Part shown: positions 8,504 to 17,803 of the stretch, in pieces
How the letters are laid out: each line of letters starts with the position of its first letter
Numbering within the stretch: the first letter of the stretch is position 1
Assembly (NCBI GenBank): GCA_964643725.1
Contig: CAZXTL010000002.1
Coordinates: forward strand, 1-64,000
Reading direction: 5' to 3'
Origin: DYQY01 sp964643725
GTDB taxonomy: Bacteria > Margulisbacteria > Riflemargulisbacteria > GWF2-35-9 > DYQY01
Length of the DNA: 64,000 nucleotides
Made by a program: the position numbers and the translations under genes
The notes under the pieces: generated by a model
The model's input: only the letters and a program-made list of their open reading frames with translations
Databases searched by the model: none
Told to the model about the DNA's origin: nothing

Positions 8504-8779
8504 TTATGCACCCTTTCCTGTTTCTTTAGATTCTACCTTACCAATATAAAGCCATCTTTTGTCTTTACTTAATGGTCTGACTTCTCTTATTTTGACTAAA
8601 TCTCCACTTTTTGCTTCATTATTTTCGTCATGAGCTTTTACCTTCATGTTCTTTGTAATAACTTTTTCATATTTAGGATGATGTGTTCTTCTTTCAAGTT
8701 TGACAACTATAGTTTTATCCATCTTGTCACTAACAACAACACCTGTTCTTTCTTTTCTTCTATTTCTAATCTCGTCCAT
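8504..8779 (-). CDS. rpsQ: 30S ribosomal protein S17
   Basis: Primary 16S rRNA binding protein with an OB fold. The 91-residue product contains GVVVSDKMDKTIVVKLERRT and the motif KIREVRPLSKDKRW. Its ATG overlaps the rpmC stop codon by one base (TAATG arrangement), suggesting coupling. Standard position between rpmC and rplN. Confidence 0.97.
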   Translation of the reverse strand: MDEIRNRRKERTGVVVSDKMDKTIVVKLERRTHHPKYEKVITKNMKVKAHDENNEAKSGDLVKIREVRPLSKDKRWLYIGKVESKETGKGA

Positions 8780-8982
8780 TATTTATCTCCCTTAACACTA
8801 TTTAAAACCGTTAGGTGTGTGTTTAGTCTGGCAATATCTTTCTTTGTTTTGCTAATTGATTTTACATCCTTTAGCTGATTAGATGCTCTTTCAAATCTAA
8901 GCTTAATTAACTCAGTATTTTTTTCAGCAATCTTTTTCTCTATATCTTCTTTTTTTAATTTTTCTACTTCAACATACTTCAT
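8779..8982 (-). CDS. rpmC: 50S ribosomal protein L29
   Basis: Two-helix protein near the exit tunnel and part of the docking area for nascent-chain factors. The 67-residue product starts MKYVEVEKLKKEDIEKKIAE and includes LRFERASNQLKDVKSISKTK, the family core. The ATG used here has AAGGG about eight bases upstream; a start 33 bases further out would add residues unlike L29 and would overlap rplP. Confidence 0.95.
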   Translation of the reverse strand: MKYVEVEKLKKEDIEKKIAEKNTELIKLRFERASNQLKDVKSISKTKKDIARLNTHLTVLNSVKGDK

Positions 8983-8986
8983 ATTC

Positions 8987-9406
8987 TTACCCTTCCAAAT
9001 CCATTCTATAAACAAATTTTGTTTTCAAAGGAAGCTTATGTGCAGCTAGCCTCATTGCTTCTTTTGCAATATCTTCGGTTACATCGGCTATTTCAAACAA
9101 AACCTTACCTCTTTTTATTACAGCAACCCAAAACTCTGGAGAACCTTTACCTTTACCCATTCTGGTTTCAGCAGGTATCTTTGTGACGGGTTTGTCTGGA
9201 AATATTCTTATCCAAATTCTTCCGCCTCTTTTTACATATCTAGTCATAGCAATACGAGCTGCTTCAATTTGTCTGGAACTTATCCAAACATTGTCTAAAG
9301 CTTGTAATCCGTACGTGCCAAAGTCAATTTTATTGCCTTTATTTGCAGTACCTTTACGTCTTCCTCTTTGTTGCTTTCGAAACTTCTGTTTTTTTGGCAT
9401 TAACAT
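8987..9406 (-). CDS. rplP: 50S ribosomal protein L16
   Basis: L16 lines the A-site tRNA path of the large subunit. The 139-residue protein begins MLMPKKQKFRKQQRGRRKG and contains the conserved GGRIWIRIFPDKPVTKIPAE and RMGKGKGSPEFWVAVI segments. One base separates it from rpsC. Starting at the third codon (MPKK) is an alternative. Confidence 0.97.
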   Translation of the reverse strand: MLMPKKQKFRKQQRGRRKGTANKGNKIDFGTYGLQALDNVWISSRQIEAARIAMTRYVKRGGRIWIRIFPDKPVTKIPAETRMGKGKGSPEFWVAVIKRGKVLFEIADVTEDIAKEAMRLAAHKLPLKTKFVYRMDLEG

Positions 9407-9407
9407 T

Positions 9408-10064
9408 TTAGGACACTTCCTCCTTTTCGGATTTCTGAGGAATTATATCTCCCTTGTATATCCAAACTTTTATTCCAATTTTCCCATATACAGTTAACGC
9501 CTCAGTAAATGAATAATCAATATCTGCTCTTATTGTTTGTAAAGGAACTCTTCCTTCTCTATACCATTCTGTTCTTGCAATCTCAGCTCCACCGAGTCTT
9601 CCAGCGCATTGAACCTTAATACCTTCAATCCCTGATCTCATTGCTCTTCCAACAACTTGTTTCATAGCTCTTCTAAATGCAACTCGTTTTTCAAGTTGTC
9701 TTGCAATAGTTTCGCCCAATATTGGAGAACATGTGTCTATATTCTTTTCTTCAACAACATTAACTTTAACATTAGGCACAGATACCATCTTTTTAAGTGC
9801 TGAATTAAATTCCTCTATTCCAACTCCACCTTTTCCAATAATAACTCCTGGTCTAGCTGCTCTTACTGTTACATCAATTCCATCATTTTTTCTTTTCAAT
9901 ATAATCTTAGAAATACCAGCTCTTAAATATTTTGCTTTTATAAAATCTCTAATATCTTTATCATTCTTTACAAAATTTGCGTAGTTTTTATATGAATACC
10001 ATACGCTATCACATTCTTTATTGATGCCTAATCTAAATAGTACCGGATTTATCTTATTACCCAT
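9408..10064 (-). CDS. rpsC: 30S ribosomal protein S3
   Basis: S3 guards the mRNA entry tunnel. The 218-residue product begins MGNKINPVLFRLGIN, has a KH domain with the GxxG loop (RPGVIIGKGGVGIEEF, residues about 72-87) and the C-terminal domain with GRLGGAEIARTEWYREGRVP. It overlaps the rplV stop by one base. Ordinary length. Confidence 0.97.
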   Translation of the reverse strand: MGNKINPVLFRLGINKECDSVWYSYKNYANFVKNDKDIRDFIKAKYLRAGISKIILKRKNDGIDVTVRAARPGVIIGKGGVGIEEFNSALKKMVSVPNVKVNVVEEKNIDTCSPILGETIARQLEKRVAFRRAMKQVVGRAMRSGIEGIKVQCAGRLGGAEIARTEWYREGRVPLQTIRADIDYSFTEALTVYGKIGIKVWIYKGDIIPQKSEKEEVS

Positions 10065-10402
10065 TATGAATTCCCTTCCTTCAATCCTATGGACACATGA
10101 CTATATTTTTTTTGTATCCTAGATGCTCTACCTTTACTAGCTGCTCTAACTCTTTTCATAATTAATGCTTGACCTGTATATCCTTCAGATACAACTAAAT
10201 TTGCCTCATCCATTTTATAATTATTAACAGCATTTGCTTTTGCAGATTTCACTACATCATAAAGTATTTTTGCTGGTTTATTAGACATAAACTTAAGAAC
10301 AGTTAATGCTTTATCAACATTCATTCCAACTATTTCCTTTATAGCTCTATTAACCTTAGTTGGCGAAATTCTTAAATATTTAATTGTTGTCTTTATTTCC
10401 AT
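10064..10402 (-). CDS. rplV: 50S ribosomal protein L22
   Basis: L22 forms part of the peptide exit tunnel constriction through its long beta hairpin, seen here as KRVRAASKGRASRIQKKYSH. The 112-residue protein begins with IKYLRISPTKVNRAIKEIVG, the usual rRNA-binding helix region. Canonical position between rpsS and rpsC. Confidence 0.96.
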   Translation of the reverse strand: MEIKTTIKYLRISPTKVNRAIKEIVGMNVDKALTVLKFMSNKPAKILYDVVKSAKANAVNNYKMDEANLVVSEGYTGQALIMKRVRAASKGRASRIQKKYSHVSIGLKEGNS

Positions 10403-10420
10403 TGTTCTACCTCTTAGTCC

Positions 10421-10687
10421 TTATTTTTTCTTAGATGTATGGCCTCTATATAATCTTGTGTGAACGAACTCTCCAAGTTTATGTCCAATCATATTATCAG
10501 ATATAAAAATTGGTATATGCTTTCTGCCATTATGAATAGCAATTGTTAACCCAATCATGTCTGGTACTACGTCTGACCTTCTTGACCACGTTTTAATTAT
10601 TTTTTTATCGCTTGTTTCTTTAGCTACTAAAACTTTCTTCATTAAGTGATCGTCGATAAAAGGTCCTTTTTTTAATGATCTTGCCAT
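10421..10687 (-). CDS. rpsS: 30S ribosomal protein S19
   Basis: S19 forms a complex with S13 in the 30S head. The 88-residue product has MARSLKKGPFIDDHLMKKV, TWSRRSDVVPDMIGLTIAIH and the end FVHTRLYRGHTSKKK, all family hallmarks. Located between rplB and rplV. Confidence 0.97.
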   Translation of the reverse strand: MARSLKKGPFIDDHLMKKVLVAKETSDKKIIKTWSRRSDVVPDMIGLTIAIHNGRKHIPIFISDNMIGHKLGEFVHTRLYRGHTSKKK

Positions 10688-10701
10688 AACTCTGAGTCTC
10701 C

Positions 10702-11529
10702 TTATTTTTTCCTGCTTATAATATATTGATTACTAAGCTTCTTCTTTTTTCTTGTCTTATAACCTAATGCTATCAATCCTTTTGCAGAAACTGGAGCAGG
10801 TCTACCAATTGGTGCCTTCCCTTCTCCGCCTCCATGTGGATGATCACAAGGGTTCTTTGCTGATCCTCTTACGTTTGGTCTTTTACCTCTATGAAAGTTC
10901 TTGCCAGCTTTCCCAAGTTTGATATTTCTATGATCTGTATTAGACACACTACCAATAGTAGCTCTGCATTCTAACCTGATAAGACGCAACTCACCAGAAG
11001 TAAGTTTGATTACAGCATAATCGTTTTCTTTGGCCATTAATTGAGCACTAGCTCCTGCACTTCTTACAAGTTGAGCTCCTCTTCCTGGTTGCATTTCTAT
11101 ATTATGAATGATGGTCCCCACAGGTATAGCACTTAACGGTAAGGAATTACCTACTTTTATCTCTGCCTTGAGTCCAGACTCAAGAACGTCTCCAACGTTT
11201 AACCCTATAGGAGCTATAATATATGTTTTTTCTCCATCAATATAATTTAATAAAGCTATTCTAGCGGTTCTGTTAGGATCATATTCAATAGAAACAACCT
11301 TTGCTTTAATTCCATCTTTGCTTCTTTTAAAATCGATCAATCTATAAAACTTTTTGCTTCCACTTCTTCTGTTTTCAACTGTTACTCTTCCTTGATTATT
11401 TCTTCCTGATCTAGGATTGATTTTAACAAGTAATGATTTCTCAGGGCTTGTTGAAGTAATTGTTGAAAAATCAGAAATTATCATATTTCTGGTTCCGTTT
11501 GATATTGGTTTTATTTTCTTAGTTGCCAC
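10702..11529 (-). CDS. rplB: 50S ribosomal protein L2
   Basis: L2 is needed for subunit association and peptidyl transferase activity. The 275-residue protein includes the OB-fold and SH3-like domains and the highly conserved loop NPCDHPHGGGEGKAPIG near residue 225, including the histidine that lies close to the peptidyl transferase centre in characterised ribosomes. Standard length and place. Confidence 0.97.
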   Translation of the reverse strand: MATKKIKPISNGTRNMIISDFSTITSTSPEKSLLVKINPRSGRNNQGRVTVENRRSGSKKFYRLIDFKRSKDGIKAKVVSIEYDPNRTARIALLNYIDGEKTYIIAPIGLNVGDVLESGLKAEIKVGNSLPLSAIPVGTIIHNIEMQPGRGAQLVRSAGASAQLMAKENDYAVIKLTSGELRLIRLECRATIGSVSNTDHRNIKLGKAGKNFHRGKRPNVRGSAKNPCDHPHGGGEGKAPIGRPAPVSAKGLIALGYKTRKKKKLSNQYIISRKK

Positions 11530-11545
11530 TTTAGTCCCTCTTCTC

Positions 11546-11830
11546 TTAACTTAACTTCTCGAATTCAGCAATCTTCTGACCTTCTTTTAAAGTCACAATA
11601 GCTTTCTTCCAGTCACTAGTTCTTCCGACAAATTTTCCTAATCTTTTATGCTTACCTATTACGTTAATTGTTCTAACGTTTAGTACTTGAACATTAAATG
11701 TCTTTTCAATTACAGATTTAATCTCAATTTTATTAGCAGCTGGTACTACTTTAAAAACATATTTATTATCTGCACCCATTGCAGAACTTTTTTCTGTTAT
11801 TACTGGTCCCAAAACTATATTTTTTATCAT
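11546..11830 (-). CDS. rplW: 50S ribosomal protein L23
   Basis: L23 sits at the tunnel exit and docks SRP and trigger factor. The 94-residue protein contains GPVITEKSSAMGADNKYVFKV and VLNVRTINVIGKHKRLGKFV. Its start overlaps the end of rplD by four bases (ATGA arrangement), which implies coupling. Confidence 0.96.
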   Translation of the reverse strand: MIKNIVLGPVITEKSSAMGADNKYVFKVVPAANKIEIKSVIEKTFNVQVLNVRTINVIGKHKRLGKFVGRTSDWKKAIVTLKEGQKIAEFEKLS

Positions 11831-12456
11831 TTCAAATATATCTCCTCTAATTGCTTCATTGCAGAATCTTCTATTAAAATTGCAGTGGCCTTAAGTATAT
11901 CATAAACGTTTAATCCGTAAACGCTTGAAACCTGTAGGTTCTCATAATTACCAATTACTGATTCTCTGCTATCTCTTTCAGTAGAAACATATAATATTCT
12001 TTTATCATTAAGTTCTTTAGTTTTAACTATTTTGACAAAATCATTGATCTTAGTAATTGTAGTATTAAATTTATCAGCATTTTCTACTATTAACATAAAA
12101 TCTTTTTGTGCAGTTAGTGACCCTAAAAAAGCTTGTCTTTTTACTTTTTTATTTACTTTTGATATTCTTTTTATGTTTTGTGGTCCATGGCAAACTCCGC
12201 CACCAACCCATAAAGGAGAGTTGCTAGTCCCAGCTCTTGCACGGCCAGTACCTTTTTGTTTCCAAGGTTTAGCTCCGCCTCCACTTACTTCAGCTCTTGT
12301 TTTTGCATATGAATTCTTAGATCTTTTTTGATGTAAAAAATCTTTTACAACAAAACCTAACTTTTCTCTGCTTACAGGACTGTCAATAAGTTTAGAATTT
12401 ACTTCAAAACTACTATCTGCTTGCTTTACTAAATCATAACTATTTACTTTTACCAT
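11827..12456 (-). CDS. rplD: 50S ribosomal protein L4
   Basis: L4 lines the exit tunnel and in proteobacteria also regulates the S10 operon. The 209-residue protein has the extended loop AEVSGGGAKPWKQKGTGRAR followed by SNSPLWVGGGVCHGP. The ATG chosen has TAGGA six bases before it; a GTG 15 bases upstream is in frame but has no binding site. Lies between rplC and rplW. Confidence 0.96.
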   Translation of the reverse strand: MVKVNSYDLVKQADSSFEVNSKLIDSPVSREKLGFVVKDFLHQKRSKNSYAKTRAEVSGGGAKPWKQKGTGRARAGTSNSPLWVGGGVCHGPQNIKRISKVNKKVKRQAFLGSLTAQKDFMLIVENADKFNTTITKINDFVKIVKTKELNDKRILYVSTERDSRESVIGNYENLQVSSVYGLNVYDILKATAILIEDSAMKQLEEIYLK

Positions 12457-12475
12457 TTTTATTCCTACCACCTAT

Positions 12476-13099
12476 CTAGTTATATAAAACTATCTCAGAG
12501 CCATTAGCTCCTGGTACAGCTCCCTTTACTAAAACAAGAGATCTTTCTTGATCTATTCTAACAATTTTTAAATTCTTAACTGTTACATTGTCATTACCAT
12601 AATGACCAGGCATCTTTTGCCCTTTCCATACTTTCCCTTGTCCAGTACCAGCTCCAATAGATCCACATCTTCTGTGGTTCTTAGAACCATGCGCCATTGG
12701 ACTTATTGTAAAGTTATATCGTTTTACAGTACCAGTAAAACCTCTACCTTTTGTAACTCCAGTAGCATTAACCTTTTCGTTAATCTCAAAAATATCTATT
12801 GGTAAGGAAGCTCCTACTTCGTAACTTGCCATATCAATAAACTTAAATTCTTTGATTTTACGAAATAAACCCTCAACAGCCTTAAATTGCCCTTGATTTG
12901 GTTTATTAACTTTTGACTCTTTCTCTGGTGAATAACCTACCCTTACAGATTCATATCCATCATTATCTATCGTCTTCTTTTGGATAATCTTATTTTCGAT
13001 TACCTGTAAAACTGTAACTGATAGAGCTTCGCCTTCTTCATTGAAGACCTTAGTCATCCCTATCTTTTTGGTCAATAATCCTTTGTTAATTTTTTTCAT
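12476..13099 (-). CDS. rplC: 50S ribosomal protein L3
   Basis: An early-assembly large-subunit protein reaching toward the peptidyl transferase centre. The 207-residue product opens with LLTKKIGMTKVFNEEGEALSV-type sequence and contains the extended loop GSKNHRRCGSIGAGTGQGKV followed by WKGQKMPGHYGND. It follows rpsJ by 33 bases, starting the S10 gene group in the usual order. Confidence 0.97.
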   Translation of the reverse strand: MKKINKGLLTKKIGMTKVFNEEGEALSVTVLQVIENKIIQKKTIDNDGYESVRVGYSPEKESKVNKPNQGQFKAVEGLFRKIKEFKFIDMASYEVGASLPIDIFEINEKVNATGVTKGRGFTGTVKRYNFTISPMAHGSKNHRRCGSIGAGTGQGKVWKGQKMPGHYGNDNVTVKNLKIVRIDQERSLVLVKGAVPGANGSEIVLYN

Positions 13100-13132
13100 C
13101 TTAAATACTACCTATTTCCTGAATTTTATATA

Positions 13133-13477
13133 CTAATTTAGTTTAATCTCTACATCAATGCCTGCTGGAAGATCCAATTGCATCAAAGCGTCTATAGTTG
13201 ATGCAGGAGGATTAACAATATCAATCAATCTTTTATGAGTCCTGATTTCTAAATGCTCTCCACCTCTTTTATTAACGTGAGGAGATTTCAAAATACAAAA
13301 CACATTTTTTTCTGTAGGTAACGGTACTGGTCCGATGACCTTTGCCCCAGACCTTTGTGCCGTATTAACTATCTTTTCACAAGATTGATCTAGCACTCTA
13401 TAATCAAAAGCCTTAAGCTTAATCCTTACTTTTTGTGCTACTTTTGATGTTTGTGCTACTGTATTGTTCTTCGTCAT
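13133..13477 (-). CDS. rpsJ: 30S ribosomal protein S10 (NusE)
   Basis: S10 is a head protein of 30S and, as NusE, a partner of NusG and NusB in transcription antitermination. The S10 core begins at VRIKLKAFDYRVLDQSCEKI, preceded by a polar extension of about 14 residues (MTKNNTVAQTSKVA). It is 114 residues in all and ends LMQLDLPAGIDVEIKLN. It follows tuf directly, linking the str and S10 groups. Confidence 0.96.
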   Translation of the reverse strand: MTKNNTVAQTSKVAQKVRIKLKAFDYRVLDQSCEKIVNTAQRSGAKVIGPVPLPTEKNVFCILKSPHVNKRGGEHLEIRTHKRLIDIVNPPASTIDALMQLDLPAGIDVEIKLN

Positions 13478-13509
13478 TTTTTATACCTCTGTTTTCTTCG
13501 TCAAGTAAA

Positions 13510-14709
13510 TTACTTGAGTATTTCAGTTACTACTCCAGCTCCAACTGTTCTTCCACCTTCACGAATAGCAAATCTTAATCCTTTTTCTATTGCGATTGGT
13601 GTTATCAATTCAACAACCATATTAACGTTATCGCCAGGCATAATCATCTCTACACCTTCTGGTAAATCAATTGATCCTGTAACGTCTGTTGTTCTCATAT
13701 AAAACTGTGGTCTATATCCTTTGAAGAAAGGAGTGTGTCTTCCACCTTCTTCTTTTTTAAGAACATATACTTCAGCTCTAAATTTTGTATGAGGAGTAAT
13801 GCTTCCTTTAGCGGCAAGAACCTGTCCTCTTACTAAATCTTTCTTTTCAATACCTCTTAAAAGAATACCAACGTTGTCACCTGCTCTACCTTCATCTAAT
13901 GTTTTTCTAAACATTTCAACGCCAGTAACGATAACGCTCTTTGGTTTTTCCATCATTCCAACTATCTGAATTTCTTCACCAGTCTTAACGATTCCTCTTT
14001 CAATTCTTCCAGTTCCAACTGTTCCTCTGCCTGTAATTGTGAATACATCTTCAATAGGCATTAAGTAAGGTTTGTCAGTTTCTCTAGTTGGAGTAGGGAT
14101 ATATGAATCAACTTTATCCATTAATTCAAGAATTCCCTTAACATATTCATTGCTAGCATCATCAGCATTCTCTAATCCTTTTAAAGCTGATCCTCTTACT
14201 ATAGGTAAGTTATCTCCATCAAATCCATACTTAGAAAGAAGTTCTCTAAGTTCCATTTCTACTAATTCAATAAGTTCAGGATCGTCAACCATATCGATTT
14301 TGTTTAAGAAAACAACGATATAAGGAACGTTTACTTGGTTAGCAAGTAATATATGTTCTCTAGTTTGTGGCATAGGACCATCTGCTGCAGAAACTACTAA
14401 AATAGCTCCATCCATTTGCGCTGCTCCAGTAATCATATTCTTTACATAGTCAGCGTGGCCTGGACAATCTACGTGTGCATAATGTCTAGCATCTGTTTCA
14501 TATTCAACGTGAGCTGTATTAATTGTAATACCTCTTGCCTTTTCTTCAGGTGAACTGTCAATAGCATCATAAGCCATTGCCTTAGATTTCCCCTGTTTAG
14601 ATAATATGGTTGTGATTGCTGCTGTTAAAGTAGTCTTACCATGATCTACGTGACCTATAGTACCTACATTAACGTGTGGTTTTACTCTTTGAAATTTTTC
14701 TCTTGCCAT
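13510..14709 (-). CDS. tuf: Elongation factor Tu
   Basis: EF-Tu delivers aminoacyl-tRNA to the ribosome with GTP hydrolysis. The 399-residue protein has the P-loop GHVDHGKTTLTAAI, DCPGHADYVKNMITGAAQ with the switch II histidine region, and the NKIDMVDD guanine-specificity motif. Domains 2 and 3 follow, with RGITINTAHVEYET as the effector loop. Located between fusA and rpsJ. No second tuf copy lies in this window. Confidence 0.98.
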   Translation of the reverse strand: MAREKFQRVKPHVNVGTIGHVDHGKTTLTAAITTILSKQGKSKAMAYDAIDSSPEEKARGITINTAHVEYETDARHYAHVDCPGHADYVKNMITGAAQMDGAILVVSAADGPMPQTREHILLANQVNVPYIVVFLNKIDMVDDPELIELVEMELRELLSKYGFDGDNLPIVRGSALKGLENADDASNEYVKGILELMDKVDSYIPTPTRETDKPYLMPIEDVFTITGRGTVGTGRIERGIVKTGEEIQIVGMMEKPKSVIVTGVEMFRKTLDEGRAGDNVGILLRGIEKKDLVRGQVLAAKGSITPHTKFRAEVYVLKKEEGGRHTPFFKGYRPQFYMRTTDVTGSIDLPEGVEMIMPGDNVNMVVELITPIAIEKGLRFAIREGGRTVGAGVVTEILK

Positions 14710-14724
14710 GACTTCCTCCTTTTA

Positions 14725-16815
14725 TTATTTACCTTTTGATTTTGCAATAATGCCTTCTGCAGTATTCTTTGGTACTTCTTCGTACGCTGAGAACTGCATT
14801 GTGTAATCACCTCTACCTTGAGTTTTACTTCTTAAAGTAGTTGAGTATCCAAACATTTCGGCTAAAGGAACTTTAGCTTTAACTTTTGAATTTCCTCCAA
14901 CTTGAGGCTCCATACCTTCAATCCTACCTCTTCTAGAGTTAAGATCTCCAATAACATCTCCCATATTGTCTTCTGGACAAACAACTTCAACATCCATAAT
15001 AGGCTCAAGAATAATTGGATTAGCTGCTGCCATTCCTTCTTTTAAGCACATTGATGCTGCAATTTTAAAAGCCATTTCTGAAGAGTCAACTTCATGAAAC
15101 GAACCATCATATAAAGTTGCTTTAATATCAACTATTGGATAACCAGCTAAAACGCCAGTTGTCAAAGCTTCTTTTAATCCTTTTTCAACAGCAGGTATAT
15201 ATTCTCTTGGAATTGATCCACCTTTAATGTTGTCAATAAACTCAAAGCCTTTGCCTTTTTCTGATGGAGCGAATTTAATACAAACATGTCCGTATTGTCC
15301 TCTTCCACCTGATTGTTTAATAAACTTTGATTCTTGGTCTGATTCACCTTTAATTGCTTCTCTGTATGCTACTTGTGGTTTACCTACGTTAGCGTCTACT
15401 TTGAATTCTCTTAAAAGTCTATCTACAATAATTTCCAAATGTAGCTCACCCATACCAGAAATGATTGTTTGGCCAGTTTCATGGTCAACATGCACTTTAA
15501 ATGTAGGATCTTCTTCAGCTAATTTAGCTAATGCAGTAGATAATTTCTCTTGGTCAGCTTTTGTTTTTGGTTCAATAGCAACATCAATAACTGGATCTGG
15601 AAATGTCATTGATTCTAAAATTACATTATTCTTTCCTTCATCACATAATGTGTCTCCAGTAATTGTAAACTTTAAACCAACTGCTGCTGCGATATCACCT
15701 GTTGATACTTCATCTATTTCTTCTCTAGTATTAGCATGCATTAAAAGTAAACGGCCAATTCTTTCTTTCTTATCTTTTGTTGTATTAATTGCATATGAGC
15801 CTGCTTTTAACTTACCAGAATATACTCTTATATATGTTATTTTACCTACAAATGGATCTGTAGCTATCTTAAACGCTAAAGCAGAAAAAGGTTCGCTGTC
15901 AGATGGTTTTCTTTCTACTTCTGCACCAGTAGTAGCATCAATTGCACTCACTGATGGAACATCTAATGGAGATGGCAAATAGTCTAAAACTGCATCAAGT
16001 AAAAGCTGAACACCTTTATTCTTAAATGCTGTGCCACAAAAAGCTGGAATTATCAAACAATCCACAACGCCTTTTCTGATACCTTTTTTAATCTCATCTA
16101 ATGTAAGTTTACCTGTCTCAAAATACTTTTCCATTAACACATCATCAAATTCAGCTGCTTTTTCAACTAATTTCTCATAGTACATATCAACTGTATCTTT
16201 TAGCTCTTCTGGAACATCTATAACATCATACTTTTGACCTTGGTCATCAGTATCCCAAATATAAGCCTTCTTAGTTGCAACATCAACGATGCCCTTAAAT
16301 GCTTCTTCTTTACCTATAGGTATTTGCATAACAACAGGATGACCACCATCAAGCTTCTTTTCAATTTGCTCAATAACTTTAAAGTAATCAGCTCCAACTC
16401 TATCCATCTTATTAACAAAAGCCACTCTAGGTACGTGATACTTTGTAGCTTGTCTCCATACAGTTTCGGATTGTGGTTGTACTCCACCTACTGCACAAAA
16501 AACAGAAACTACACCATCAAGTACTCTTAGTGATCTTTCTACTTCAACAGTAAAATCTACGTGACCAGGAGTATCTATGATATTAATTCTATTATCTTTC
16601 CAGAAACATGTAGTAGCAGCAGAAGTAATCGTTATTCCTCTTTCTTGCTCTTGAATCATCCAGTCCATAGTAGCTGCGCCATTATGTACTTCACCTATCT
16701 TATAATTCTTGCCAGTATAATAAAGAATACGTTCTGTTAATGTAGTCTTCCCTGCGTCAATGTGAGCAGCGATACCAATATTCCTTAATTTATCTAAAGT
16801 TACTTTCTTCGTCAC
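14725..16815 (-). CDS. fusA: Elongation factor G
   Basis: EF-G is the translocase of elongation. The 696-residue protein starts with GTG and has P-loop AHIDAGKTTLTERILYYTG, switch II DTPGHVDFTVEVERS and NKMDRVGAD, followed by the domain IV loop and C-terminal domain (TLRSKTQGRGDYTMQFSAY). It is the canonical length and lies 16 bases after rpsG and 15 before tuf in the str operon. Confidence 0.98.
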   Translation of the reverse strand: MTKKVTLDKLRNIGIAAHIDAGKTTLTERILYYTGKNYKIGEVHNGAATMDWMIQEQERGITITSAATTCFWKDNRINIIDTPGHVDFTVEVERSLRVLDGVVSVFCAVGGVQPQSETVWRQATKYHVPRVAFVNKMDRVGADYFKVIEQIEKKLDGGHPVVMQIPIGKEEAFKGIVDVATKKAYIWDTDDQGQKYDVIDVPEELKDTVDMYYEKLVEKAAEFDDVLMEKYFETGKLTLDEIKKGIRKGVVDCLIIPAFCGTAFKNKGVQLLLDAVLDYLPSPLDVPSVSAIDATTGAEVERKPSDSEPFSALAFKIATDPFVGKITYIRVYSGKLKAGSYAINTTKDKKERIGRLLLMHANTREEIDEVSTGDIAAAVGLKFTITGDTLCDEGKNNVILESMTFPDPVIDVAIEPKTKADQEKLSTALAKLAEEDPTFKVHVDHETGQTIISGMGELHLEIIVDRLLREFKVDANVGKPQVAYREAIKGESDQESKFIKQSGGRGQYGHVCIKFAPSEKGKGFEFIDNIKGGSIPREYIPAVEKGLKEALTTGVLAGYPIVDIKATLYDGSFHEVDSSEMAFKIAASMCLKEGMAAANPIILEPIMDVEVVCPEDNMGDVIGDLNSRRGRIEGMEPQVGGNSKVKAKVPLAEMFGYSTTLRSKTQGRGDYTMQFSAYEEVPKNTAEGIIAKSKGK

Positions 16816-16831
16816 TTAAATTCTCCTTAAA

Positions 16832-17302
16832 TTAGTACCTGAAATGAGCAAAAGCTTTATTAGCTTCAGCCATTCTATGAACATCGTCTTTTTTCTTAAC
16901 AGAAGCGCCATTACCTTCAGCTGCTTCCATCAGTTCTCTTGATAATTTTTCTACCATTGATTTGCCACTTCTCTCGTTAGCATATTTAGCTAACCAACGA
17001 AATGCTAAAGAAATTGCTCTCTTTTTTCTAACTTCCATAGGAACTTGATAAGTCGCTCCGCCTACTCTTCTACTTTTAACTTCCATTAAAGGAGTAGCAT
17101 TTTTAACTGCATCATTAAATATTTTAAAAGGATCTTCTTTTTTTATTTCAGCAATTTTATCTAATGCTTTATAAAAAATACTTCGAACAGTTTCTTTTTT
17201 GCCATCAATCATTAATCTGTTTATAAATTTAGTGACTAAAACGCTATTATAACGCACATCAGGCTCAACTCTTCTTTCAACGCTTCCTCTTCTTCTGGAC
17301 AT
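16832..17302 (-). CDS. rpsG: 30S ribosomal protein S7
   Basis: S7 organises the 30S head and can repress the str operon. The 156-residue sequence starts MSRRRGSVERRVEPDVRYN, includes VKNATPLMEVKSRRVGGATY and VPMEVRKKRAISLAFRWL, and ends RMAEANKAFAHFRY. All are normal family features. Between rpsL and fusA. Confidence 0.97.
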   Translation of the reverse strand: MSRRRGSVERRVEPDVRYNSVLVTKFINRLMIDGKKETVRSIFYKALDKIAEIKKEDPFKIFNDAVKNATPLMEVKSRRVGGATYQVPMEVRKKRAISLAFRWLAKYANERSGKSMVEKLSRELMEAAEGNGASVKKKDDVHRMAEANKAFAHFRY

Positions 17303-17330
17303 TTTCTATTTCTCCTACTTCTTTAACTTC

Positions 17331-17708
17331 TTAGCTCTTCTTAGCTCTTTTTGTACCGTACTTTGATCTTCCTCTTTTTCTATTAGCTACACCAGTAGTA
17401 TCGAGATTACCTCTAATAATATGGTATCTAACGCCTGGAAGATCTTTAACTCTTCCTCCACGTACTAATACAACAGAGTGCTCTTGAAGGTTATGTCCTT
17501 CTCCTGGAATATAGGCTGTTACTTCATGCCCATTAGTTAATCTCAATCTTGCTACTTTTCTTAAGGCAGAATTTGGTTTTTTAGGAGTAGCAGTGTATAC
17601 CCTAGTACAAACCCCTCTTCTTTGAGGACATTCTTGTAAAGCAGGAACATTATTCTTGCTTTTTTTATTCTTTCTACCTTTTCTAATTAACTGATTTACC
17701 GTTGGCAT
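17331..17708 (-). CDS. rpsL: 30S ribosomal protein S12
   Basis: S12 acts at the decoding centre. The 125-residue product has PKKPNSALRKVARLRLTNG and GGRVKDLPGVRYHIIRG. Both lysines whose replacement gives streptomycin resistance (E. coli K43 and K88 positions) are wild type. The aspartate that RimO methylthiolates in other bacteria is also kept (VKDLPG), which matters because YcaO is an accessory to that reaction in E. coli. Separated from rpoC by a 95-base gap with no clear promoter. Confidence 0.97.
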   Translation of the reverse strand: MPTVNQLIRKGRKNKKSKNNVPALQECPQRRGVCTRVYTATPKKPNSALRKVARLRLTNGHEVTAYIPGEGHNLQEHSVVLVRGGRVKDLPGVRYHIIRGNLDTTGVANRKRGRSKYGTKRAKKS

Positions 17709-17803
17709 TTCTGCTCCTTTTTCTTCCCTTTTTTAGACAACGCCTGGTATTCTAACTTAGGCAACCAAGCTTTGTCAACTAAAAAAAACCCATTAAAATT
17801 TAT

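Noticed and set aside
15227..15982. Long plus-strand frame opposite fusA
   Set aside because: It is a shadow of a highly conserved gene, with serine- and leucine-rich sequence of no known family and no ribosome binding site.
17709..17803. Gap between rpoC and rpsL as a promoter or leader
   Set aside because: No convincing -35/-10 pair or conserved leader structure could be made out.
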